DNA of 64,000 bases from Devosia sp. (lineage in GTDB: Bacteria; Pseudomonadota; Alphaproteobacteria; Rhizobiales; Devosiaceae), in the NCBI RefSeq assembly GCF_014860165.1, contig NZ_JACZKG010000008.1, positions 43,012 to 107,011 of the forward strand. The letters run 5' to 3'. The translations under genes and the position numbers were made by a program. Of the stretch, positions 45,659-53,384 are shown piece by piece. Under the pieces are notes generated by a model, which searched no databases, was not told the DNA's origin, and saw nothing but the letters and a program-made list of their open reading frames with translations. The number at the start of each line of letters is the position of its first letter. Within the stretch, counting starts at the first letter, position 1.

Positions 45659-45733
45659 TCAGGCAAGACCGATGAACGACAGGATGGCCATGACGATGAC
45701 GATGAGGCCGACGATATAGATGATGGAGTTCAT
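45659..45733 (-). CDS. Mini membrane protein, 24 aa
   Basis: Peptide MNSIIYIVGLIVIVMAILSF followed by IGLA, a single hydrophobic helix. AAGAAGG lies ten bases upstream of the ATG. It is the first gene of the operon, 33 bases downstream of the predicted start site of an EcfG-like promoter and 46 bases before the 298-residue gene. Close relatives of this peptide occur as annotated small hydrophobic proteins in Alphaproteobacteria. No function is known. Confidence 0.72.
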   Translation of the reverse strand: MNSIIYIVGLIVIVMAILSFIGLA

Positions 45734-45772
45734 GGGATGATGCCTTCTTCTTGATTGACGCAGTGCGCTTTC

Positions 45773-45798
45773 AACCGTCCGACAGCATGAATCGTTCC
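45773..45798 (-). promoter_or_regulatory. EcfG-like (general stress sigma factor) promoter
   Basis: Read on the minus strand: GGAAC at 45798-45794, a 16-base spacer, then CGGTT at 45777-45773. The alphaproteobacterial EcfG consensus is GGAAC-N16/17-CGTT, so the -35 element is exact and the -10 is one base off. It is about 40 bases upstream of the first mini-protein ATG. Confidence 0.6.
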
Positions 45799-45844
45799 GA
45801 AGTTGCATCAATTATGTGCACATTTGGGCGAGCGCTTTGGCGCA

Positions 45845-45874
45845 AAGGAAAAGGCGGGGATCTCTCCCCGCCTT
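45845..45874 (-). terminator. Terminator after the pyrimidine ABC operon
   Basis: Perfect ten-base stem AAGGCGGGGA / TCCCCGCCTT with a TCTC loop, 49 bases past the binding-protein stop on the minus strand, followed by TTCCTTTG. The stem is identical to the one at 44585. Confidence 0.78.
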
Positions 45875-45923
45875 CCAGGCATCCAGTTCCCTCAAGGGAG
45901 CTTATCTTGCGGTCATGTTCGGC

Positions 45924-46916
45924 CTAGAGGCCGTCGGTGACGACGGTGGTGAAGGCGCCTTCCGGAGCCTTGGTGATTGCCGGATTGTCGGGCGACACAG
46001 CGGAAAGCAGCGTATCGACGGTCTGCTGGTAATCGGCCGGATCGAGGGCGCCGGTCGAGCCTTCGGTCAGCTTGTTGACCTCGGTCATCTGGTAGAGCTG
46101 GTCTTCGAGCGTCATGGCGCCGGTCGAGTCATTGTCGAGCACGATCTGGGCGGCTTCCTCGGCATTGTCGCGGGCATAGGCCCAGCCCTTCATCGAGGCG
46201 CGGACGAACTTGGTCATCTTCTCGACAAAGGCCGGATCGGCCAGGTTTTCCTCGAGCACATAGAGGCCGTCCTCGAGCATGCCGACGCCTTCGTCGCGGT
46301 AGTTGAACACCGTCAGCTCTTCGGGCGTGATGCCGGCCTTCAGCACCTGGCCATATTCGTTATAGGTCATGGTGGAGATGCAGGCGGCCTGCTTCTGGAT
46401 CAGCGGATCGACGTTGAAGGCCTGCTTGAGCACTTCGACGCCCTCGGCACCGCCTTCGGTGGACAGGCCGAGCTTGGCCATCCAGGCGTAGAACGGATAT
46501 TCATTGCCGAAGAACCAGACGCCCAGCGTCTTGCCCGGGAAATCGGCAGTGGTCTCAACGCCGGCTTCCTTGAGGCAAGTCAGGAGAAGGCCCGAGGACT
46601 TGAAGGGCTGGGCGATATTGACCAGCGGCACACCGCGCTCGCGGGCGGCAAGGCCCGCGGCCATCCAGGTGGTGATGACATCGGCGCCGCCGCCGGCAAT
46701 TACCTGCTCGGGTGCAATGTCAGGGCCGCCCGGCTTGATTTCGACCGTAAGGCCTTCTTCCTCATAAAAGCCCTTGGCCTGGGCGACGTAATAGCCGGCG
46801 AACTGGGCCTGGGTGACCCACTTGAGCTGGAGAGTGACGGTATCCTGGGCCCAAGCACCACCCACTGCCGCCATCGTCATTGCGCCTGCAAGGGCGCCGA
46901 TTAGAAGTTTCTTCAT
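45924..46916 (-). CDS. ABC transporter substrate-binding protein, NMT1/THI5-like
   Basis: Periplasmic binding protein of 330 residues. The signal peptide is KKLLIGALAGAMTMAAVGGAWAQ. The NMT1/THI5 fold is seen in LQLKWVTQAQFAGYYVAQAKGFYEEEGLTVEIKPGG and ADVITTWMAAGLAARERGVPLVNIAQPF. This family binds thiamine precursors, nitrate/taurine-like solutes or, in related gene clusters, pyrimidine-derived compounds. It is the last gene of a ten-gene operon with dihydropyrimidinase, so a pyrimidine, dihydropyrimidine or hydantoin ligand is the best guess. The start is the ATG nine bases after AGGG. Confidence 0.88.
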   Translation of the reverse strand: MKKLLIGALAGAMTMAAVGGAWAQDTVTLQLKWVTQAQFAGYYVAQAKGFYEEEGLTVEIKPGGPDIAPEQVIAGGGADVITTWMAAGLAARERGVPLVNIAQPFKSSGLLLTCLKEAGVETTADFPGKTLGVWFFGNEYPFYAWMAKLGLSTEGGAEGVEVLKQAFNVDPLIQKQAACISTMTYNEYGQVLKAGITPEELTVFNYRDEGVGMLEDGLYVLEENLADPAFVEKMTKFVRASMKGWAYARDNAEEAAQIVLDNDSTGAMTLEDQLYQMTEVNKLTEGSTGALDPADYQQTVDTLLSAVSPDNPAITKAPEGAFTTVVTDGL

Positions 46917-46943
46917 TGCCGTTTTCCCTGAGTTCGGCATCGT

Positions 46944-48038
46944 CTATGCACCACGCACAGACGGATGCCAGAAGGTGACGCCCCTTTCGATGAGGACGAT
47001 CACCCCGTAAAAGACCGAGCCCGCGACAGCCGCCACCGCGATCTCGGCCCATACCATGTCGACATTCATCCGGCCGACTTCGGTAGAAATCCGGAAACCC
47101 ATTCCCACAATGGGCGTCCCGAAGAATTCCGCTACGATTGCGCCGATCAAGGCCAGAGTCGAGTTGATCTTGAGGGCGTTGAATATGAAGGGGCCCGCAG
47201 CGGGAAGCCGTAACTTCATAAGGGTTTGCCAATAGCCGGCGGCATAGGTGCGCATCAGGTCGCGCTCGATGGCGGAGGATGCATTGAGGCCGGCCACGGT
47301 ATTCACCAGCATGGGGAAGAAGGTCATGATGACCACGACCGCCGCCTTGGATGGCCAGTCGAAGCCGAACCACATGACCATGATGGGCGCGACCCCCACA
47401 ATAGGCAAAGCCGAGACGAAATTGCCCAGCGGCAGGAGCCCCGATTTGAGGAAGGGCGAGCGATCGATGAGGATGGCCACGACAAAGCCGAGCCCGCAGC
47501 CGAGCGCGTAGCCGATCAGCACGGCCTTGAGGAAGGTCTGCTGGAAATCGGCGAGCAGGGTGGGGACCGAGGCGGCGATACGCGCGCCGATCATCGAGGG
47601 CGGCGGCAGGATGACCTGCGGCACGTTGCCGGCGCGGGTGATGACCTCCCAGGCGACCAGAATGGTGAGGCCGAAGGCCACCGGGATGATGAGGCCGAGG
47701 CCGGCACTGTCCGCCAGGCCCGGCGCCAGCGCCGTGCTGAGCCGTTCGACGAACAGCCAGGCAAACAGCCAGGCGGCGACCAGCGCCATCCAGAAGAAGG
47801 GCGGCGTCGGTGCGATGACGCCAATGCTCAGCAGTACCGCAACGGCGCCGAGCACCGCGATAATGCCGTCGGCCCAAAGGCCGAATGGCCGATAGAAGCG
47901 GATGAGCGACAGGAAGCCCAGCGCCAGAAAGGCCTTGAGCAGCAGGGCGGTCTCCAGCGGGGTGACGACGCTCAAGGCCAGTGCGGCGGCCGAGAGACCA
48001 CCGGCGACAAGGGCAAGGAAGAATTGCAGCTGGCTCAT
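46944..48038 (-). CDS. ABC transporter permease with extra N-terminal membrane segments
   Basis: Protein of 364 residues. The C-terminal about 240 residues are a standard SsuC/TauC-type permease, with the ATPase-contact loop RTYAAGYWQTLMKLRLPAAGPFIFNALKI. Before it come about four extra hydrophobic segments (FFLALVAGGLSAAALALSVV, LLLKAFLALGFLSLIRFY, GIIAVLGAVAVLLSIGVI and FFWMALVAAWLFAWLFV), which are not part of the usual 250-residue family. The start overlaps the stop of the partner permease by four bases (ATGA). It likely forms a heterodimeric channel with that gene product. Confidence 0.88.
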   Translation of the reverse strand: MSQLQFFLALVAGGLSAAALALSVVTPLETALLLKAFLALGFLSLIRFYRPFGLWADGIIAVLGAVAVLLSIGVIAPTPPFFWMALVAAWLFAWLFVERLSTALAPGLADSAGLGLIIPVAFGLTILVAWEVITRAGNVPQVILPPPSMIGARIAASVPTLLADFQQTFLKAVLIGYALGCGLGFVVAILIDRSPFLKSGLLPLGNFVSALPIVGVAPIMVMWFGFDWPSKAAVVVIMTFFPMLVNTVAGLNASSAIERDLMRTYAAGYWQTLMKLRLPAAGPFIFNALKINSTLALIGAIVAEFFGTPIVGMGFRISTEVGRMNVDMVWAEIAVAAVAGSVFYGVIVLIERGVTFWHPSVRGA

Positions 48039-48931
48039 GCCGGACGCGCCCCCATGGAGCGATTGACGAGGCGTTCGACCACGCCGACGGCGATGACCAG
48101 CAAAGCCGCAAGGATCGAAGCGGCGAAGAGCGCCGCCCAGATCTGCACGGTCTGGCTGTAGTAGGATCCGGCCAGCAGCCGCGCGCCGAGGCCGGCGACC
48201 GCCCCGGTCGGCAATTCGCCGACGATGGCGCCGACGAGACTCGCCGCCACGCCGACCTTGAGCGAGGCGAAGAGGAAGGGCATGGCCGCGGGCCAGCGCA
48301 GTTTCCAGAAGGTCTGGCTCGGCGAGGCATTGTAGGTGTGCATCAGGTCTAGCTGGATGGCCTCGGGCGAACGCAGGCCCTTGACCATGCCGACCGCGAC
48401 GGGGAAGAAGCTGAGATAGGCCGAGATGATCGCCTTGCTCATAAGCCGCGCCGGATCGGTCGGGATGCCAAAAGTGCCCGTGAAGATATTGAAGCCGATG
48501 ACCACGATCAGCGGCGCCAGCGCCAGGATGGGGATGGTCTGGCTGGCCACGATCCACGGCATCAGCGAGCGGTTTATCGCCTCGTTATGGACGATCAGCA
48601 CAGCCAGCCCGATGCCGAGCACCGAACCCATGAGGAAGCCCAGCGCCGTGGCCGAGAAGGTGACCCAGGCGTGGAAGACGAGGCTGCGCGGCTTGTTGGG
48701 TGCGACCAGAACGGTGGCGTTCCACAATTCGCCGAACACCTGGTGGGCGGTGGGTAGAACGGGCTTTTCCTGGTTCCACGTATCGAGGACGAATTGGGTG
48801 GCGGAGACATTGGCAATGTCGCCGCGGCGATAGACGTCGTTCTGCCACTGGGCATTCATGCCGATGGCAGCGGCGTACCAGATGGCGACGATGGCCAGCA
48901 GGACGATTGCTATGGGCAGGGTGCGTTTTAT
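48035..48931 (-). CDS. ABC transporter permease, probable AUA start
   Basis: SsuC/TauC-type permease. The first ATG (48859) would delete the first membrane helix. In frame upstream lies KRTLPIAIVLLAIVAIWYAA, a typical first segment, and the only plausible start is ATA at 48931. It is six bases after AGGGAGG and overlaps the preceding stop as ATAA, exactly where ATGA overlaps are usual. From there the protein has 298 residues. The core includes ATALGFLMGSVLGIGLAVLIV and the contact loop MHTYNASPSQTFWKLRWPAAMPFLFASLKV. It pairs with the next permease. Confidence 0.82.
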   Translation of the reverse strand: MKRTLPIAIVLLAIVAIWYAAAIGMNAQWQNDVYRRGDIANVSATQFVLDTWNQEKPVLPTAHQVFGELWNATVLVAPNKPRSLVFHAWVTFSATALGFLMGSVLGIGLAVLIVHNEAINRSLMPWIVASQTIPILALAPLIVVIGFNIFTGTFGIPTDPARLMSKAIISAYLSFFPVAVGMVKGLRSPEAIQLDLMHTYNASPSQTFWKLRWPAAMPFLFASLKVGVAASLVGAIVGELPTGAVAGLGARLLAGSYYSQTVQIWAALFAASILAALLVIAVGVVERLVNRSMGARPA

Positions 48932-49434
48932 GGCGCGCCTCCCTGCGTGAAGCCTACCTCGAGATCGACTTCCCGTCCGGAATGCACATCGCGCAGCGTC
49001 ACCTTGAACCCGGCTTTGCCTTCAGGCTCGTCCTCACCGATGCCGAAGCTGAGATCAAGCAGCGTCGGATGGAGTATATTGGGACCCGCATAAGGCCCGT
49101 CGTAGCAAGGGCCCGAATCGACAATCAGCCGAGAACCGGCAGGATCAAAGACCGTGACGTCGCAGACGATGCTGACCATGCCATCGCGCGGTTCGGCATT
49201 GCTGAAGATAATGGCCAGCGTGCCCCGCTCGCCGCCAGCCAATCTATCGACGCCACTGATATGCGGCGTCTCGGGGCGCTGGAACAGCTCGTGCCAATTG
49301 GGATCGTCGGTGATGAGCGCAATACCGGTGAACGCGCCGTCGCTGGCCTTGTCGCTCGACGACTGAGCCACGGCGGTGCCTGAAAACAGCAATGCAGCCA
49401 GGGATGCGACCAGGCCGAGGAGGAAGGCGCGCAT
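48928..49434 (-). CDS. Secreted hypothetical protein inside the pyrimidine operon
   Basis: Protein of 168 residues with a signal peptide (RAFLLGLVASLAALLFSGTAVAQ). The mature part is strand-rich, with two cysteines (VSIVCDVTVFDPAG and VDSGPCYDGPYAG) and blocks PETPHISGVDRLAGGERGTLAIIF and GEDEPEGKAGFKVTLRDV. I recognise no family. It is a periplasmic protein encoded between the ATPase and the first permease, with a one-base overlap upstream (TGATG) and four bases downstream, so it is probably a functional part of the transport system. The ATG follows GAGGAG by eight bases. Confidence 0.78.
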   Translation of the reverse strand: MRAFLLGLVASLAALLFSGTAVAQSSSDKASDGAFTGIALITDDPNWHELFQRPETPHISGVDRLAGGERGTLAIIFSNAEPRDGMVSIVCDVTVFDPAGSRLIVDSGPCYDGPYAGPNILHPTLLDLSFGIGEDEPEGKAGFKVTLRDVHSGREVDLEVGFTQGGAP

Positions 49435-50219
49435 CACACCGTCTCCTCATAGGAATGCCCGGCGCGCAGGCCGTCGCGCACCCGCGCGGCAATGGCGAGG
49501 AATTCCGGCGTCTCGCGGATATCGAGGGGGCGCTCCTTGGGGAGATTGCTCTCGATCACATCCGTCACCCGGCCCGGGCGGGGCGACATGACCACGATCT
49601 TGGTCGAGAGGTACACCGCCTCGGGGATGGAGTGGGTGACAAAGCAAATGGTCTTCTTCGTCGCGTCCCAGAGCTTGAGCAGTTCGGAATTGAGGTGATC
49701 GCGGACGATTTCGTCGAGCGCGCCAAAGGGCTCGTCCATCAGCAGCAGGTCGGCATCGAAGGCCAGAGCGCGGGCAATGGAGGCGCGCTGCTGCATGCCT
49801 CCCGAGAGTTGCCAAGGGTATTTCTTCTCGAAGCCGGAGAGGTTCACCAGGTCCATGGTGCGCTTGATGCGCTCGGCCTGCTGGGTCTGCGAATAGCCCA
49901 TGATTTCGAGCGGCAGGGCGATGTTCTTTTCGATGGTGCGCCAGGGATAGAGCGCCGGCGCCTGGAACACATAGCCATAAGCCCGGGACTTGCGGGCCTG
50001 GTCGGGTGTCTGGCCATTGATGGTGAGCGTGCCCGAAGTGGGCCGCTCGAGATCGGCAATGGTGCGCAGGAAGGTGGTCTTGCCGCAGCCGGAAGGACCG
50101 ATGAAGGAGACGAACTCGCCCTTGTTGATGGTGAGGTTGACGTCGCTGAGGGCAATGACGTCGCCATCATTGGTCTTGAAGGTGAGGCCGAGATGTTCGG
50201 CAGATACCACAGACGTCAA
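49434..50219 (-). CDS. ABC transporter ATP-binding protein, SsuB/TauB type
   Basis: ATPase of 261 residues. Walker A is FIGPSGCGKTTFLR, the Q-loop is VFQAPALYPWRT, the signature is WQLSGGMQQRASIARAL, Walker B is LLMDEPFGALDE, and the H-loop is FVTHSIPEAVYLS. The start chosen is TTG at 50219, six bases after GAGGG; the frame upstream is open but not family-like. It energises the two permeases downstream. Confidence 0.9.
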   Translation of the reverse strand: MTSVVSAEHLGLTFKTNDGDVIALSDVNLTINKGEFVSFIGPSGCGKTTFLRTIADLERPTSGTLTINGQTPDQARKSRAYGYVFQAPALYPWRTIEKNIALPLEIMGYSQTQQAERIKRTMDLVNLSGFEKKYPWQLSGGMQQRASIARALAFDADLLLMDEPFGALDEIVRDHLNSELLKLWDATKKTICFVTHSIPEAVYLSTKIVVMSPRPGRVTDVIESNLPKERPLDIRETPEFLAIAARVRDGLRAGHSYEETV

Positions 50220-50238
50220 ATGCGTGCCCTCGACTAAA

Positions 50239-50625
50239 TTATACCGTGCGCTGCGGGCGCGGTGTTTGAGACAGTTCGGTGACGTACCATGCAAGCCCGC
50301 CTGCGCAACCCGCAAGCACGTGCACGAGGAGCAAGCCGACCGGCATCGTTGTCATTGAAATGTCGGGGTACATTGGCTGCAGCACCGGGATGATTGCCAA
50401 GCCCACCAGCGTTCCGGCGACGGTCGCCGTAGGCAGGTTGCGCTGTCCAAGTCGTTCTATGACAAAGCGAAGCCCAAGACATATGGGCAAGGTCAGGATG
50501 CCAATGATAAAGAAAATCATGAAGCCACCTAACCATTTGCCTATGCCTCCCAAGCCGGTCGGCCAGCCAAATGCGAGCACGTCGGTACCCGCGACAATCA
50601 CGAGCGAGCCAACATATACCGTCAC
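50239..50625 (-). CDS. Small membrane protein between hydA and the ABC genes
   Basis: Predicted protein of about 128 residues with four hydrophobic segments: TVYVGSLVIVAGTDVLAFGW, WLGGFMIFFIIGILTLPICLGL, TATVAGTLVGLAIIPVLQ and MPVGLLLVHVLAGCAGGLAWYV. The frame has no early ATG; the GTG at 50625 is chosen, but a start a few codons earlier (CTG) just after the hydA stop is possible. No family is recognised. It sits 19 bases before the ATPase gene. It could be an unrelated insertion or an accessory membrane subunit. Confidence 0.6.
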   Translation of the reverse strand: MTVYVGSLVIVAGTDVLAFGWPTGLGGIGKWLGGFMIFFIIGILTLPICLGLRFVIERLGQRNLPTATVAGTLVGLAIIPVLQPMYPDISMTTMPVGLLLVHVLAGCAGGLAWYVTELSQTPRPQRTV

Positions 50626-50656
50626 AAGGTGGGCCGAGAGCCATCGCAGAAACAGG

Positions 50657-52111
50657 TCACACCCCCGTGGCCGGAATGCCAGATCGCTCCACCTTGCGCG
50701 GCGCGACGATGTCTTTCCACTGGCTGAGCGCCCGATTGACCGGGTTCTTCGCCTCGCGGCCGACGAACTTGCCATGGCCTTCTTCGGTCTTGATCTCGTT
50801 TTCGACGATGGACACCTTGCCGCGGCTCAGCACGAAGCGCGGCAGGCCGGTGACCTGGAAGCCTTCGAACACGTTGTAGTCGATGGACGATTGCTGGTTG
50901 GCCGCGGCGATGGTCTTGGAGCGCTTGGGGTCCCACACCACGAGGTCGGCATCGGCACCGACGAGGACGGCGCCCTTCTTGGGGTAGAGGCCAAGAATCT
51001 TGGCGATGTTGGTGGAGGTCACGGCCACGAATTCGTTCATGGTCAGGCGACCTGTGTTCACACCTGCGGTCCACAGCACGGGGAGACGATCCTCAAGCCC
51101 GCCAGTGCCATTGGGGATCTTGGAGAAATTGCCGATGCCATTGCGCTTCTGCGCGGTGGTGAAGGCGCAATGGTCGGTGGCGACAACCGAGAGAGAGCCC
51201 GACTGCAGGCCGGCCCAGAGCGAATCCTGATGGCTTTTGTTGCGGAAGGGCGGGGACATGACGCGGCGGGCGGCATGGTCCCAGTCGGGGTTGAAGTACT
51301 CGCTTTCGTCGAGCGTCAGGTGCTGCACCAGCGGCTCGCCATAGACGCGCATGCCTTTCTGGCGGGCGCGGCGGATGGCTTCATGCGCCTGCTCGCTGGA
51401 GACATGCACGACATAGAGCGGTACCCCGGCCATGTCGGCGATCATGATGGCCCGGTTGGTGGCCTCGCCCTCGACTTCCGGCGGACGGGAATAGGCATGC
51501 GCCTCGGGGCCATTATTGCCTTCGGCGAGCAGCTTGGCGGTCATTGCGGCGACGACATCGCCGTTTTCGGCATGGACCAGCGGCAGGGCGCCCAGATCGG
51601 CGCAGCGCTGGAACGACGAGAACATCTCGTCGTCATTGACCATCAGCGCGCCCTTGTAGGCCATGAAATGCTTGAAGCTGGTGATGCCGCGATCGACGAC
51701 ATCGGCCATCTCGTTGAAGACCTGTTCGCCCCACCAGGTGATGGCCATGTGGAAGGAATAGTCGGCGCTCGCCCTGCTGGTCTTGTTGTCCCACATCTGG
51801 AGGGCTTCAAGCAGCGACTGGTTGGGACTGGGCAGGCAGAAATCGACCACCATGGTGGTGCCGCCGGAGAGCCCGGCGCGGGTGCCGGATTCGAAATCAT
51901 CGGCCGAATAGGTGCCCATGAAGGGCATTTCGAGATGGGTATGCGGGTCGATCCCGCCCGGCATGATGTAGCAGCCCGTGGCGTCGAGAGTTTCATCGGC
52001 GCTCAGGTTCGGGCCGATCTCGACGATGGTGTCGCCGTCGATTAGGACATCGGCCTTGTAGGTGAGATCGGCGGTAACGACGGTGCCGTTCTTGATGACT
52101 TTGCTGGCCAT
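50657..52111 (-). CDS. hydA: Dihydropyrimidinase
   Basis: Amidohydrolase of 484 residues that opens dihydrouracil and dihydrothymine to N-carbamoyl-beta-amino acids. The binuclear zinc site is visible: PGGIDPHTHLEMPF (HxH), the carboxylated lysine in ITSFKHFMAYKG, LVHAENGDVV, VVHVSSEQAHEAI and the Asp in VVATDHCAFTTAQK. The ATG follows AAGGA by seven bases. It follows the amidohydrolase gene by 11 bases. The D-hydantoinase activity typical of this family is possible too. Confidence 0.95.
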   Translation of the reverse strand: MASKVIKNGTVVTADLTYKADVLIDGDTIVEIGPNLSADETLDATGCYIMPGGIDPHTHLEMPFMGTYSADDFESGTRAGLSGGTTMVVDFCLPSPNQSLLEALQMWDNKTSRASADYSFHMAITWWGEQVFNEMADVVDRGITSFKHFMAYKGALMVNDDEMFSSFQRCADLGALPLVHAENGDVVAAMTAKLLAEGNNGPEAHAYSRPPEVEGEATNRAIMIADMAGVPLYVVHVSSEQAHEAIRRARQKGMRVYGEPLVQHLTLDESEYFNPDWDHAARRVMSPPFRNKSHQDSLWAGLQSGSLSVVATDHCAFTTAQKRNGIGNFSKIPNGTGGLEDRLPVLWTAGVNTGRLTMNEFVAVTSTNIAKILGLYPKKGAVLVGADADLVVWDPKRSKTIAAANQQSSIDYNVFEGFQVTGLPRFVLSRGKVSIVENEIKTEEGHGKFVGREAKNPVNRALSQWKDIVAPRKVERSGIPATGV

Positions 52112-52122
52112 GGGCTGATCCT

Positions 52123-53373
52123 TCAGTTCACGATTTCGGCGGTTTCCACCACCGCATGGAACAGCACGTCGGCCCCTGCCGTCGCCCATTCCTTGGAGAT
52201 ATCCTCGGCTTCGTTGTGGCTCAGGCCGCCTACGCAGGGGCACATGATCATGGTCGAGGGCGCGACCTTGTTGGCCCAGCAGGCGTCGTGGCCGGCGCCG
52301 GAGATGATGTCCATGTGGCTGTAGCCGAGGTCTTGAGCGGCCTTGCGGACGCGGGCGACCAGGGTTGGGTCGAAGGCGACGGGGTCGAAATGGCCCACCG
52401 CTTCCATGGCGTAACCGACACCAGCATGCTGGCAGATTTCTTGTGCCTTGCTTTCGATCTGCTCGCGCATGGCATTGAGCTTGGCCAATTCGGGCGAGCG
52501 GATGTCGACGGTGAACACCACGGTACCCGGTAGCACGTTGCGCGAATTGGGCGAGAACTTCATCTGGCCGACGCCGCCGACGGCGCCGGGCTGGTGGTCC
52601 ATGGCAACGGCCTGGACCATTTCGAGGATGCGGGCCATGGCGAGGCCGGCATTGACCCGCATGTTCATCGGGGTCGAGCCGGTATGGGCTTCGCGGCCGG
52701 TCAGGGTGAATTCGAGCCACCACAGGCCCTGGCCGTGGGTGACGACGCCGATCTGCTTGCCTTCGGCTTCGAGGATGGGGCCCTGCTCGATGTGGTATTC
52801 GAAATAGGCGTGCATCTTGCGGGCGCCGACGACTTCCTCGCCGCGCCAGCCGATGCGGGCGAGTTCGTCGCCATAGGTCTTGCCCTCCTGGTCCTTGCGG
52901 GAATAGGCATAGTCCTGGGTGTGGACGCCGGCAAAGACGCCAGAGGCCAGCATGGCGGGGGCGAAGCGGGCGCCCTCCTCGTTGGCCCAGTTGGTGACAA
53001 CGATCGGGTGTTTGGTCCTGATGCCCATGTCATTGAGCGAGCGCACGACTTCGAGCGCCGACAACACCCCGAGTACGCCGTCATATTTGCCGCCGGTGGG
53101 CTGGGTATCGAGGTGGCTGCCGACATAGACCGGCAGGGCATCGGGATCGGTGCCCGGGCGGGTCATGAACATGGTGCCCATCTGGTCGACGCCCATGGTG
53201 AGGCCCGCCTCGTCGCACCAGCGCTTGAACAGGTGGCGGCCTTCGCCGTCTTCGTCGGTCAGGGTCTGGCGGTTGTTACCGCCAGCGATGCCCGGACCGA
53301 TCCTGGCCATCTCCATGAGACTGTCCCAGAGCCGATCACCATTGATGCGAAGGTTTTCTCCTGGGGCAGACAT
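52123..53373 (-). CDS. hydC: Zn-dependent amidohydrolase, beta-ureidopropionase type (M20)
   Basis: Peptidase-M20-like hydrolase of 416 residues. Metal ligands are in YVGSHLDTQPTGGKYDGVLG and VTNWANEEGARFAP; the dimer-interface and substrate block is EAHTGSTPMNMRVNAG, and the last ligand region is ISGAGHDACW. This family covers N-carbamoyl-L-amino acid hydrolase, allantoate amidohydrolase and beta-ureidopropionase. Next to dihydropyrimidinase and a beta-alanine-type aminotransferase, hydrolysis of N-carbamoyl-beta-alanine to beta-alanine, CO2 and ammonia is the likely step. The start is ATG 53373 after AGGA, not the TTG two codons earlier. Confidence 0.92.
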   Translation of the reverse strand: MSAPGENLRINGDRLWDSLMEMARIGPGIAGGNNRQTLTDEDGEGRHLFKRWCDEAGLTMGVDQMGTMFMTRPGTDPDALPVYVGSHLDTQPTGGKYDGVLGVLSALEVVRSLNDMGIRTKHPIVVTNWANEEGARFAPAMLASGVFAGVHTQDYAYSRKDQEGKTYGDELARIGWRGEEVVGARKMHAYFEYHIEQGPILEAEGKQIGVVTHGQGLWWLEFTLTGREAHTGSTPMNMRVNAGLAMARILEMVQAVAMDHQPGAVGGVGQMKFSPNSRNVLPGTVVFTVDIRSPELAKLNAMREQIESKAQEICQHAGVGYAMEAVGHFDPVAFDPTLVARVRKAAQDLGYSHMDIISGAGHDACWANKVAPSTMIMCPCVGGLSHNEAEDISKEWATAGADVLFHAVVETAEIVN

Positions 53374-53384
53374 GGGCAACAGTC

